Part shown: piece after piece, positions 9,004 through 18,552 of the stretch | Position numbering within the stretch: the stretch's first letter is position 1 | Layout: every line of letters starts with the position of its first letter | Source of the DNA: Nitrospirota bacterium | Lineage (GTDB): Bacteria > Nitrospirota > Nitrospiria > SBBL01 > JAADHI01 | Length of the DNA: 64,000 nt | Reading direction: 5' to 3' | Assembly: GCA_029261135.1 (NCBI GenBank) | Contig: JAJDBX010000018.1 | Span: 62,001-126,000 of the forward strand | The notes under the pieces: generated by a model | Database searches by the model: none | Told to the model about the DNA's origin: nothing | The model's input: the letters and a program-made list of their open reading frames with translations, nothing else | Position numbers and translations under genes: made by a program

Positions 9004-9354
9004 TTATCGGTTGCTCGACGTTGTGGTGTTGTTTGTATTGTTATGGCTTTTATTCACACCCATGATGATGGTACTTGAAGTGGTATTGATATCCCCCGAA
9101 TTTGAGCCGACTTCCACATGATTTGATGTATTCATTTCAACCCCACTGACTACGATACTGTCTCTTAAGTTGCCGAAGTGTTGTGTCCGCTCCTCGTTCT
9201 GTGCTTCTTCATTGGGAAGTTCTTCATCATCCTCTTCGTAGGCCTCGGATGTATCGCCCTCGCAGGACATTAGACATCCTGCATCAATTGAGGCGATATC
9301 CCCCCAAAAAAACAGCATGCCCAGTATGATTGCCATGGTGATATTTTTGTTCAT
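9004..9354 (-). CDS. Small secreted Asn/Thr-rich protein, third paralogue
   Basis: The ATG at 9354 follows an AAGGAG ribosome site and gives 116 residues. A signal peptide is followed by AGCLMSC, an acidic stretch, then a region similar to the two paralogues upstream: DSIVVSGVEMN and IIMGVNKSHNN correspond to DSVVVKDVTVE and LMQGVDKSHDN. The C-terminus is a low-complexity Asn/Thr/Ser run. It is clearly more diverged than the other two copies. Export through the neighbouring CsgG-like protein and amyloid-like assembly are possible but unproven. Confidence 0.75.
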   Translation of the reverse strand: MNKNITMAIILGMLFFWGDIASIDAGCLMSCEGDTSEAYEEDDEELPNEEAQNEERTQHFGNLRDSIVVSGVEMNTSNHVEVGSNSGDINTTSSTIIMGVNKSHNNTNNTTTSSNR

Positions 9355-9399
9355 TGTCCCAGTCTCCTTTGGTTCAGATGCATCCATATAAAAGACTTT

Positions 9400-9433
9400 G
9401 CCGGGAAGGGGGAGGCTTTCCATCCTTCCCGGC
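9400..9433 (-). terminator. Intergenic hairpin after second small-protein gene
   Basis: A 10-bp perfect stem (gccgggaagg at 9400-9409, ccttcccggc at 9424-9433) encloses a 14-base loop, between the genes ending at 9450 and starting at 9354. No T-run follows on the minus strand, so it may stabilise or process the mRNA rather than end transcription fully. Confidence 0.55.
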
Positions 9434-9449
9434 TCTTGTTTTGAATCGA

Positions 9450-9812
9450 CTACTGGTTTACGTTGAACTCGGTGTTTGTGCGAGAAAAATTGTCGTGACT
9501 TTTGTCGACGCCCTGCATTAAGGCTGTGGAGTTGGCTTGGACTTGGCTGCCGACCACATCTCCGCGAACATGGGCATTGGTGTTCCCGGCTTCCACGGTC
9601 ACGTCCTTGACAACGACACTGTCGGTGGCAAATTGCCCCATGTTATCAACCTGATTTCCGCCGATGTTGTCGCTGTCGTTACGGCTGGTGTCAATATTGG
9701 TCGATTCATCGTCTCCGCCGCAGCCAAAGAAACATCCGGCTTCACTCTGCACTGCTGATCCAAAAACCATGGCTAATCCTAAAAACGCTGCAATTACTGT
9801 CATTTTCTTCAT
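9450..9812 (-). CDS. Small secreted Asn/Gln/Ser-rich protein, second paralogue
   Basis: This 120-residue protein has a signal peptide ending QSEA, then GCFFGCGGDD. The mature part alternates hydrophobic and polar residues and is rich in Asn, Gln, Ser, Gly and Asp (SDNIGGNQVDNMGQF, GDVVGSQVQANSTALMQG). By eye it is about three quarters identical to the first paralogue (9899-10261). The composition recalls curli-type amyloid subunits but the curlin repeat is not strictly present. With a CsgG-like gene in the same direction downstream it is a candidate surface-fibre or matrix protein. The family name is unknown to me. Confidence 0.82.
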   Translation of the reverse strand: MKKMTVIAAFLGLAMVFGSAVQSEAGCFFGCGGDDESTNIDTSRNDSDNIGGNQVDNMGQFATDSVVVKDVTVEAGNTNAHVRGDVVGSQVQANSTALMQGVDKSHDNFSRTNTEFNVNQ

Positions 9813-9846
9813 TTTTATTTCTCCTTTTTATTTGAATTTATTTTGA

Positions 9847-9880
9847 GCTGGGATAGCTGAAGTCTCTCCCCTATCCCAGC
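9847..9880 (-). terminator. Intergenic hairpin after first small-protein gene
   Basis: A 10-bp perfect stem (gctgggatag at 9847-9856, ctatcccagc at 9871-9880) with a 14-base loop lies between the first and second paralogue. Stem and loop sizes equal those of the hairpin at 9400-9433 although the sequences differ. No T-run follows, so partial termination or mRNA protection is more likely than a full stop. Confidence 0.55.
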
Positions 9881-9898
9881 ATGGTTTCTTGCACTCGA

Positions 9899-10261
9899 TT
9901 ACTGATTGACGTTAAAAGTGGTCGTGTTGGTTGAGATGTTGTCATGACTTTTATCCACACCCTGCATCAGCGCCGTGGAGTTTGCTTGTACTTGGCTGCC
10001 AATGACATCCCCGCTAATGTGGGCATGGGTGTTGCCTGATTCAATCGTGACATCCTTGGCCACAACACTGTCGACTGCGAACTGACCCATGTTGTCAATT
10101 TGATCGCCGCCGATATTATCGCTGTCTTCCCGGCTTGCATCGACATTGACGGATTCATCGTCTCCGCCGCAGCCAATGAAACATCCCGCTTCGCTCTGCG
10201 CCACTGATCCGAACACCAAAGCCATTCCCATAAACGCTGCAAAAATTGTCATTTTTTTCAT
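9899..10261 (-). CDS. Small secreted Asn/Gln/Ser-rich protein, first paralogue
   Basis: This 120-residue protein is the promoter-proximal member of the tandem family. It has a signal peptide ending QSEA, then GCFIGCGGDD and a mature region with SDNIGGDQIDNMGQF and GDVIGSQVQANSTALMQG. About 27 of 120 positions differ from the second paralogue, mostly conservative swaps, indicating a fairly recent duplication under purifying selection. A GGAG ribosome site precedes the ATG at 10261. The leader is about 85 bases if transcription begins at the sigma-54 promoter at 10359-10374. Function is unknown; a secreted structural role is suggested by composition and by the CsgG-like neighbour. Confidence 0.82.
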   Translation of the reverse strand: MKKMTIFAAFMGMALVFGSVAQSEAGCFIGCGGDDESVNVDASREDSDNIGGDQIDNMGQFAVDSVVAKDVTIESGNTHAHISGDVIGSQVQANSTALMQGVDKSHDNISTNTTTFNVNQ

Positions 10262-10358
10262 TTTGAATTCTCCTTATTTTTATTATTTGTATTGAATTGA
10301 AAATGAAAGTGCCTCATGCCCCCTCATTGCTCGCCATCGCGTTACGGGATAGGCATAG

Positions 10359-10374
10359 AGCAAGCAGTGTGCCA
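10359..10374 (-). promoter_or_regulatory. Sigma-54 (RpoN) promoter for the small-protein operon
   Basis: On the minus strand the sequence is TGGCAC, five bases, TTGCT, an exact match to the sigma-54 -24/-12 consensus with GG and GC ten bases apart. It lies about 100 bases upstream of the first paralogue in a non-coding stretch of about 320 bases. It is the only good match I found in the window and implies control by an enhancer-binding activator. Confidence 0.8.
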
Positions 10375-10481
10375 AACTTAAAAAGGAGAAAAGACCTCGA
10401 TAAATGGCTTGTTTTATGGGGTTTTAATTTAAAAGGATGTGTTTTTCTTGTTCTCGGAAATTTTTTTTATAGAATTCAGAA

Positions 10482-10497
10482 AAATGGGATTCCATTT
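10482..10497. promoter_or_regulatory. Inverted repeat upstream of the sigma-54 promoter
   Basis: The sequence aaatgg-gatt-ccattt is a perfect 6-bp inverted repeat with a 4-base centre, about 110 bases upstream of the -24 box. That spacing suits an enhancer site for a sigma-54 activator. The rest of 10262-10580 holds only AT-rich leader and no gene. Confidence 0.3.
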
Positions 10498-10580
10498 CTC
10501 AAATAGGACTTTATTTCAGGAGTGGATATAGAAGAAACGAATGACTGCAGTGGAGAGAATGATTCCCTCAGGGAAAATCC

Positions 10581-12113
10581 CTACTCCCACTCAATCGTGC
10601 TGGGCGGTTTTGAGGAGACGTCGTAGACGACACGGTTGATGCCTTGCACTTCATTAATGATACGGTTTGCAATGACTTTGAGGACATCATGTGGAAATTC
10701 ATACCAGTCTGCCGTCATGCCATCCTGGCTGGTCACGGCTCGAAGGGCGATCGCATTTTCGTAGGTCCGTTCATCACCCATGACGCCGACAGATTGTATG
10801 GGAAGATAAACGGCAAAGGCCTGCCAGATTTCATCGTAAAGATCCGCTGAACGAATTTCTTCGTCGAAAATCGCGTCGGCCTCGCGCAAACGCGTAAGTC
10901 GTTCAGGCGTCACCCTGCCGACCACACGGACAGCCAGCCCCGGTCCGGGGAAAGGGTGTCGATAAAGTAGTTCTCCCGGAATCCCCAATTCAACACCGAG
11001 TTTCCTCACCTCGTCTTTAAAAAGGCTTCTGAGGGGTTCGACCACTTTCATCCGCATGCGCTTGGGCAACCCGCCGACATTGTGATGCGTTTTAATGGTG
11101 GCAGAAGGTCCTTTGACCGATATACTTTCGATGACATCGGGATAAAGCGTTCCCTGTACTAAAAAATCAACCTTACCTACTTTTTTGGCCGCTTCATCAA
11201 AAACCGAGATAAAGGTTCGTCCGATAATCTTTCGCTTTTTTTCCGGGTTGATTGTCTTCGCCAATTTTGACAAAAACTGCTCGGAAGCATCCACTTTTTT
11301 AATATTGAGCTTAAGCTGTTTTTTAAAAGTACTCATGACCGTCTTCGCTTCGTTCTTTCTTAAAAGGCCATTGTCCACAAAAATACAGGTAAGTCTTTTT
11401 TTTATGACCCGCTGAACCAATACGGCAGCGACAGAAGAATCGACCCCCCCGCTCAATGCGCAAAGGGCCTTGCTCTTTCCAATGGCAGTTCCAATTTCTT
11501 CTTCGGCCAGGTGAATAAACGAACCCATATCCCAATTCGCTTTGCATCCACAAATTTGATAAAGAAAATTTTGGAGGATAGACATGCCCTCGGGGGTGTG
11601 CACGACTTCTGGATGAAATTGCAGCGCATAAAAATGCCGTTTTTGATTTTCGATGGCAGCGGTTGGCGCGTTTCCTGTTTTGGCGATGGCTCTAAATCCA
11701 GTGGGAACTTTTTCGATCCGATCCCCATGACTCATCCAGACAGGCGTTTGTTTGGGCAAGTCTTTAAAGAGCGGTGAGCGATGATCCAATTTGAGTTCGG
11801 CACGCCCATATTCTCTTTTTTGGGATTTTGCAACCACACCGCCAAGCAAATGAGTCATTAACTGCATCCCATAACAAATCCCCAATACAGGAATAGAGAG
11901 ATCAAAGATGCCGGGGTCACACAAAGGGGCCGCCTTCTCAAAAACAGAAGAGGGGCCACCTGACAGAATCAGACCCGTGGGGCGATATTTTTTTATTTCT
12001 GAAAGTGAAACATGGTAAGGCAAGATTTCAGAATAGACTTTGCTTTCACGAACACGCCGTGCAATTAACTGTGTATATTGCGATCCAAAATCAAGGATAA
12101 GTATCTTTTGCAT
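10581..12113 (-). CDS. guaA: GMP synthase (glutamine-hydrolysing)
   Basis: This 510-residue cytoplasmic enzyme converts XMP to GMP using ATP and glutamine. The N-terminal class I glutamine amidotransferase has Cys80 in GICYGMQ and His167/Glu169 in QFHPEV. The ATP-pyrophosphatase loop SGGVDSS is at about 221-227, and the C-terminal dimerisation domain ends with the usual PPSTIEWE. Length is as expected for the family. It lies downstream of guaB in the same direction, as in many guaBA operons, but separated from it by 182 bases containing the folded element at 12154-12295. Confidence 0.98.
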   Translation of the reverse strand: MQKILILDFGSQYTQLIARRVRESKVYSEILPYHVSLSEIKKYRPTGLILSGGPSSVFEKAAPLCDPGIFDLSIPVLGICYGMQLMTHLLGGVVAKSQKREYGRAELKLDHRSPLFKDLPKQTPVWMSHGDRIEKVPTGFRAIAKTGNAPTAAIENQKRHFYALQFHPEVVHTPEGMSILQNFLYQICGCKANWDMGSFIHLAEEEIGTAIGKSKALCALSGGVDSSVAAVLVQRVIKKRLTCIFVDNGLLRKNEAKTVMSTFKKQLKLNIKKVDASEQFLSKLAKTINPEKKRKIIGRTFISVFDEAAKKVGKVDFLVQGTLYPDVIESISVKGPSATIKTHHNVGGLPKRMRMKVVEPLRSLFKDEVRKLGVELGIPGELLYRHPFPGPGLAVRVVGRVTPERLTRLREADAIFDEEIRSADLYDEIWQAFAVYLPIQSVGVMGDERTYENAIALRAVTSQDGMTADWYEFPHDVLKVIANRIINEVQGINRVVYDVSSKPPSTIEWE

Positions 12114-12153
12114 ATCTGTGGAGAACTTTCTTCTTTATCTAAATCGAAATATA

Positions 12154-12295
12154 AGGTGTGGCTATTTCAGTTCATCATGTCGTGGTTGCAAGGCAAAAAG
12201 CCATGAGGATCGGGAACTGACTTTAAGTCCGGTGAGGATCCGAAGCGATTGACAACACAGCAAGCGCGGCGTGAGGGGCTGAAATAGACACACCT
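12154..12295. repeat. Long inverted-repeat, RNA-like element between guaB and guaA
   Basis: Two 17-base arms (12154-12170 and 12279-12295) are reverse complements at 16 of 17 positions. Immediately inside, a further 20 or so bases pair if G-U pairs are allowed for a plus-strand transcript. The centre contains ggatc/gatcc arms and the palindrome gactttaagtc. The right arm ends exactly at the base before the guaB stop codon. The whole is about 142 bases. It could be a small non-autonomous mobile repeat or a structured RNA; no coding frame is evident in it. Confidence 0.65.
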
Positions 12296-13832
<1,537 letters not shown>

Positions 13833-13857
13833 TAGTCCAAAAATTCGATCAGGTGAA

Positions 13858-15351
13858 CTACCCCGACTCACTTTGCCCCCACCCTTCCTGGTCTCCTGCA
13901 TACTGTAGCATTTTTTTAACCCAAGGCAAAAGCAGGTAGGCGGGAAAAGCCAGGAGAAAAGTTAAAAAGAAGTATGGGGCATAACCGAGTGTTTCCGCAC
14001 CAAAACCCCCGGCCCAGCCCGCAACGGATCGGCTGAGCGCAAAGACAGATGACAAGAGCGCATACTCCGTAGCCGAATGCCGCTTGTTCACAATCGCCAT
14101 CAAAAAAGCCAGAAAGGCCGCTGTGCCCAATCCACCTGTAAAGGATTCAATCGCGCTTGCAGAATAAATCATGGCTTTATACTGAAATGTCAGGACAGGA
14201 TGCTCAAGCCCGGTCGGAATAATGGCGGCGGACAGTGCATAACCCAAGTTTGAGATGGCTTGAAAAAGCCCCAAAACCCAAAGGGCTTTAAAAATACTGG
14301 TGCGATCAGTAATCCAACCTCCGATAATCCCTCCTAAAATAGAAAGTACGAGACCGATATTCACAGAAACCAAGCCGATCTCCGTTGCGCTAAACCCGGC
14401 ATCGACCCAAAAAGGTTTAATCATAAAACCCATCGAACTGTCGGCCAGCTTGAAGGTGAGGATGAAAATAATAACGGGTATAAAATGAGGTCTTTTCACC
14501 ATGGCCATCAGGGTGCCGAACATGGGGCCTTCGGTAATGGAGGGAAGGATCTCAATGTTCGTGTCGTTCTTTGAGATATTTTCAATCACGAAACTGATTA
14601 CAAATAAAATCGCTGCAAGGCCAAAAGCTGTGGGCCAAAACAATGTGAAGGTCTTTGACCACTTCGTGGCATTATTGATGAGCCAAAGTGTCCCCAATAA
14701 AAAAAGAAGTACCGTGCCAAAGGCAGAAGGGTGAAGGAAAATCGCTTTCAGCTCTTTCAAGAGGGTGTTTGTTTTTTTTGTCTGAACAACACCCTCTTTC
14801 GGGGCACATAGACAAGCATAACCCACGAGACAGAGCATCACAGCTGCGCTTAAATAAGCGCCAGACCAAGTGATGTAGTCACTTAAAATAAGGACAAAAC
14901 CAGATGCGAGCATCCCGACCCGGTAAAAACCAATCCGAAGGCCGTTTGCCAAACCGAGCTCACCTTTATCCAGCAACTCAATGGTGTAGCCATCGATGGC
15001 AATATCATTGGTCGCAGAAAGCAGTGTAAAGGCCCCGATCGCGATCCACACCCAAGGACCAAAACCCGACTTCGCAGCAAAGATAAGGATCACTCCCCCC
15101 ATTAACACATCTACAAAGAACATCCATCGCCGATGATGCCGGTAATGATCAATCGCGGGGGCCCAAAGAAACTTCAATGTCCAGGACAGACCCAACAAAG
15201 ACATAAAGCCAATCTTCCAAAGCGCCACCCCCTGTTGCCGGAAATGAACAGGGAAAAGGTCATAAAAAATGCCAAGTGGAAATCCTTCAGCAAAATATAG
15301 GATGCCCACCCAAAACAATTTATTTTTTAGAAGATTTTGCGGGACCTTCAA
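13858..15351 (-). CDS. ampG: AmpG-like muropeptide permease (MFS)
   Basis: This 497-residue inner-membrane protein has about 12-14 hydrophobic helices. The start NKLFWVGILYFAEGFPLG and the early motif WTLKFLWAPAIDHYR are typical of the AmpG branch of the major facilitator superfamily. That branch imports anhydro-muropeptides for cell-wall recycling; some members instead carry other solutes. The start is a TTG at 15351 with a weak ribosome site. The gene stands alone with its own promoter and is transcribed towards guaB. AmpG assignment is by motif resemblance; substrate is not proven. Confidence 0.75.
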   Translation of the reverse strand: MKVPQNLLKNKLFWVGILYFAEGFPLGIFYDLFPVHFRQQGVALWKIGFMSLLGLSWTLKFLWAPAIDHYRHHRRWMFFVDVLMGGVILIFAAKSGFGPWVWIAIGAFTLLSATNDIAIDGYTIELLDKGELGLANGLRIGFYRVGMLASGFVLILSDYITWSGAYLSAAVMLCLVGYACLCAPKEGVVQTKKTNTLLKELKAIFLHPSAFGTVLLFLLGTLWLINNATKWSKTFTLFWPTAFGLAAILFVISFVIENISKNDTNIEILPSITEGPMFGTLMAMVKRPHFIPVIIFILTFKLADSSMGFMIKPFWVDAGFSATEIGLVSVNIGLVLSILGGIIGGWITDRTSIFKALWVLGLFQAISNLGYALSAAIIPTGLEHPVLTFQYKAMIYSASAIESFTGGLGTAAFLAFLMAIVNKRHSATEYALLSSVFALSRSVAGWAGGFGAETLGYAPYFFLTFLLAFPAYLLLPWVKKMLQYAGDQEGWGQSESG

Positions 15352-15403
15352 GAGAGCCTGTCGTTAAGATAAGGTGGCCAATGTGGGATCATTTCACAAT
15401 GAA

Positions 15404-15432
15404 ACGATAACGGCTCGGGGGTAAGCTGTCAA
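15404..15432 (-). promoter_or_regulatory. Sigma-70 promoter of the ampG-like gene
   Basis: TTGACA (15427-15432) and TATCGT (15404-15409) on the minus strand are 17 bases apart. The start codon follows about 50 bases downstream. Confidence 0.5.
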
Positions 15433-15487
15433 CTTTGCGCTTCATTGTTGATGGTTTGGTTCTTACTCATCAGGAGTCTGAATGCCT

Positions 15488-15754
15488 TTACAGAACCATT
15501 TTGATTTCTGAGTGCGTTTTCAAAGCGGTATAGATTGTGTTTCGTTCAATTTCACTTTCTACCGTGAGCTCTAGATTGAGAGAAACATATTTCCCTTTTT
15601 TGCTTTTGTTTGAAAGCGCCACACGGTAGGGTTTCTTTGGAATGGCCTCAGAAATGGCCGATTGTACATCGTCTTGACTGAAGCCGATGACTTTATAGGT
15701 CCATTCGCAGGGATATTCGAGTTGCAGTTTTTCTCCGTAATCGTCGAAATTCAT
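15488..15754 (-). CDS. DUF493 (YbeD-like) small regulatory protein
   Basis: The 88-residue product matches the YbeD/DUF493 pattern: an N-terminal YPCEWTYKVIG strand, a helix with DDVQSAISEAI, the strand segment KYVSLNLELTVES and the end IYTALKTHSEIKMVL. The fold is an ACT-like alpha/beta sandwich of unknown biochemical role. Its start codon directly follows the stop of the oligopeptidase gene, so the two are co-transcribed and perhaps translationally coupled. Confidence 0.85.
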   Translation of the reverse strand: MNFDDYGEKLQLEYPCEWTYKVIGFSQDDVQSAISEAIPKKPYRVALSNKSKKGKYVSLNLELTVESEIERNTIYTALKTHSEIKMVL

Positions 15755-17794
15755 CTAATCCTTTAATCCGCTATGATGTAATAGAGCGTCAATTTTGGGT
15801 TCACGGCCTCTAAAAGCCACGAAGAGTTCCATGGGTTCGCGAGAACCGCCTTGCTCCAAAATTGTGGTGAGAAAGCGCTGTCCTGTTTCCGGGTCAAAGA
15901 TGCCGTTTTCTTCAAATTGTGAAAAAGCATCGGCGGAAAGGACTTCGGCCCACTTGTAACTGTAATAGCCTGCCGCATATCCTCCGGCAAAAATATGGGA
16001 AAATCCATGCGGGAAGCGATTAAAGCCGGGGGGTTTGACCACCGAAACCTGCTGACGGACTTCGTCAAGAATCTCGTAAATGCGTTCCCCTTTTTCTTGG
16101 GTATATTCCAAATGGATTCTGAAATCAAAAAGTGAAAACTCCAATTGTCGCACCATCTGCATTGCAGATTGAAAGTTTTTCGCGGCCAAGATGCGTTGAA
16201 ATTTTTCCTCTGGGAGAGGCTCATCAGTTTTGTAATGGCTGGCAATCATATCCAGCGCTTCTCTTTGCCAGCACCAATTCTCCATAAATTGGCTCGGCAG
16301 CTCTACCGCATCCCATGGGACGCCGGAAATACCGGAAACCCCGAGGTAGTCGACTTGGGTCAACATGTGATGGAGGCCGTGGCCGAATTCATGAAAAAGT
16401 GTCAGCACTTCATCATGTGTGAAAAGGGCGGGGTCATCCCCCACAGGTGGAGAGAAGTTACAGGTCAAAAAAGCGACGGGGGTTTGAATCCCGTCAGCTG
16501 TGCGTTTCCGGGTGACGCAGTCCCCCATCCACGCCCCGCCCCGTTTATGTGGTCGTGCATAAAGATCGAGATAAAATTGGCCACGGACTTGGGCTTGCCC
16601 ATCCCGGATTTCATAAAAATGCACATCTTCATGCCAAACATCGATCCCTTCAAGAGGTGTAATGACAAGACCGTAAAGTTTTTTTACGACTGAAAACATG
16701 CCCTTCAGTGCATTATCCACCGAGAAATAGGGTTTCAGTTCTTCCTGAGAGATGTCATATTTATGTTGACGCAATTTCTCAGAATAATAGGCGATATCCC
16801 ATGCCTCCAATTCAACAAGGCCTTCTTCCTCTTTTGCAAAGGCTTCAAGTTCTCCGAGGTCATTTTTTGCGATGGGCAAAGATTTTTCTGCCAAGTCATT
16901 TAGAAAGCGAAGGACTTGATCTGTCGAAGTGGCCATCTTGGTTGCGAGGGAATAGGCACAATAATTGGGAAAACCCAGAAGTTGGGCTGTTTCGTGACGC
17001 AGGGCAAGAATTTCCGACATCATCTTTGTGTTGTCCCACTTACCCGCGTGTGGGCCTTGATCCGAGGCACGCGTGATATAGGCGGTATAGACCTCCTCCC
17101 GAAGGGCTCGGTTTTTCGCATAGGTTATGACAGGAAGGTAAGAAGGAAATTCCAAATTAACCACCCAGCCTTCTAATTCTTCCCGTTCTGCAACTTGTTT
17201 TGCCATCGCGATGGCGGACTCTGGTAGACCTTCGAGGAATGCTTTGTCGGTGATTTGTTTTTTCCAGGCATGGGTCGCATCCAGGAGGTTGTCTGAAAAG
17301 GTACTGCTGAGAGATGAAAGTTTTTGCATGATGGTCTTATACCGTGCTTTGTCTTTTTCGTTCAGCTCGATTCCGGAAAGTCTAAAATCACGGAGAGCGT
17401 TGTCGATAATTTTTTGCTGCGCCTGACTAAAGCTTGCATATTCCGATCCTTCAGCAATGTGTTTGTATGCGCGAAATAGGCCCTCATTTTGTCCCATCTC
17501 CGTCGCATACGCACTTAATTTGGGCAAGCAGGTATTATAAGCATCGCGAAGTGCTTCGGTGTTAACCACGGCATTCATGTGCGACACCGGCGACCAGGCC
17601 CGATCAAGCTTTTCATCCAAAGTCTCTATGGGTTGAATCAAGTTATCCCAAGTGTATTGATCTGTCGCAGCCAAAAGTGCTTCAACTTGACGGCGATTTT
17701 TATCTAGCAATTGCTCAATGGCCGGCACAACATGCTCTGGTTTAATTTGGCTGAAAAGGGGTAAACGGGTATTTTTCAATAATGGGTTCATCAT
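15755..17794 (-). CDS. prlC: Oligopeptidase A, M3 family zinc metallopeptidase
   Basis: This cytoplasmic enzyme of about 679 residues degrades short peptides, including cleaved signal peptides. The HExxH zinc site HEFGHGLHH begins near residue 468, with a downstream Glu on the MENWCW helix as third ligand region. The C-terminal FSHIFAGGYAAGYYSYKWAEVLSADAF is the family hallmark. ATG codons at 17794 and 17791 are both possible; AAGGA lies just upstream, and a TTG at 17797 is also in frame. Length matches PrlC. Confidence 0.95.
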   Translation of the reverse strand: MMNPLLKNTRLPLFSQIKPEHVVPAIEQLLDKNRRQVEALLAATDQYTWDNLIQPIETLDEKLDRAWSPVSHMNAVVNTEALRDAYNTCLPKLSAYATEMGQNEGLFRAYKHIAEGSEYASFSQAQQKIIDNALRDFRLSGIELNEKDKARYKTIMQKLSSLSSTFSDNLLDATHAWKKQITDKAFLEGLPESAIAMAKQVAEREELEGWVVNLEFPSYLPVITYAKNRALREEVYTAYITRASDQGPHAGKWDNTKMMSEILALRHETAQLLGFPNYCAYSLATKMATSTDQVLRFLNDLAEKSLPIAKNDLGELEAFAKEEEGLVELEAWDIAYYSEKLRQHKYDISQEELKPYFSVDNALKGMFSVVKKLYGLVITPLEGIDVWHEDVHFYEIRDGQAQVRGQFYLDLYARPHKRGGAWMGDCVTRKRTADGIQTPVAFLTCNFSPPVGDDPALFTHDEVLTLFHEFGHGLHHMLTQVDYLGVSGISGVPWDAVELPSQFMENWCWQREALDMIASHYKTDEPLPEEKFQRILAAKNFQSAMQMVRQLEFSLFDFRIHLEYTQEKGERIYEILDEVRQQVSVVKPPGFNRFPHGFSHIFAGGYAAGYYSYKWAEVLSADAFSQFEENGIFDPETGQRFLTTILEQGGSREPMELFVAFRGREPKIDALLHHSGLKD

Positions 17795-17801
17795 CAAGTC
17801 C

Positions 17802-18357
17802 TTATTTTCTTTCGGTCAGGGTGTTCTCAAAGTGGTTCTCGATTTTACGATAGTGCGAGCCTTTCCAGTAAATCTGTCGGCAGTGCTCGCAACGATAAAA
17901 ATCATTGTAGTATAAAATTGGTTTCGGTTCTAATTGATTGATGATTTTTTCTTTTTCGATGGCTGACCTTGGGCTCAGCTTGAAGTCCGAAAAAAGGTTA
18001 AGGACTTCTTTCAATTGATCATCAGGGATGATTCGCCCGAATGCAGTAGGCATACTGGATCTCTTTTCTAAATAAAAGCCGTCGGTCTCGCGTTAAAATG
18101 CTTCGATTTTCATCAAGGGAAATGCGGACAATTTCTGGATAAACAGAAACATCGTCACCATCCCGTAAGCGATGGTAACAACCGACTGATTTTCCATTTA
18201 TAAGGATCAAGTCCACTTCTGTATGTGGAATGCCAATGGCTTCTATGAGATCTTTGACCGCAGGCATTTCATGGAAGCAATACATAAATCGCTGTTACTT
18301 TTTTTGGGTCGGGAGGAAATCATTCAGCCTTCCATAAAAACGAAATTGCACCTTCAC
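17802..18357 (-). pseudogene. Decayed Mut7-C RNase with N-terminal ubiquitin-like domain
   Basis: Read from a GTG at 18357, the frame encodes KVQFRFYGRLNDFLP, hits an in-frame TAA at 18295-18297, then continues with PAVKDLIEAIGIPHTEVDLI, the ubiquitin-like domain that precedes Mut7-C in many genomes. At about 18136 the sequence jumps from VSVYP to EIVRIS and SILTRDRRLL, omitting roughly 50-65 residues that normally carry the start of the PIN-like nuclease core. A further one-base shift near 18023 moves the frame to DDQLKEVLNLF and the zinc-ribbon end YRCEHCRQIYWKGSHY. Three independent lesions make this a pseudogene rather than two small genes. Confidence 0.85.
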
Positions 18358-18552
18358 CTATGCTTCCCTTTCTTTAAAAGTACGTAAGATATCACCTGAA
18401 CCAATTTTACACCAATGGTGCGCATCACAGAAAGATCCATCGGTTTTCATTCATATGGATGGATTCAAGAGAAAGGTCATAGGCGCTAGCCAGGAGAGGC
18501 GAAAGGTGGTAAATTTCTGATACTCAAATATAGAGTGATGGAGAATAAAGCA

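Noticed and set aside
10563-10575. ttccc-tca-gggaa hairpin as the guaA terminator
   Set aside because: Only a 5-bp stem and no T-run on the minus strand, so not convincing.
18022-18285. Two separate small genes at 17802-18053 and 18022-18285
   Set aside because: Both are fragments of one Mut7-C gene joined through a frameshift, with a further fragment upstream of a stop codon.
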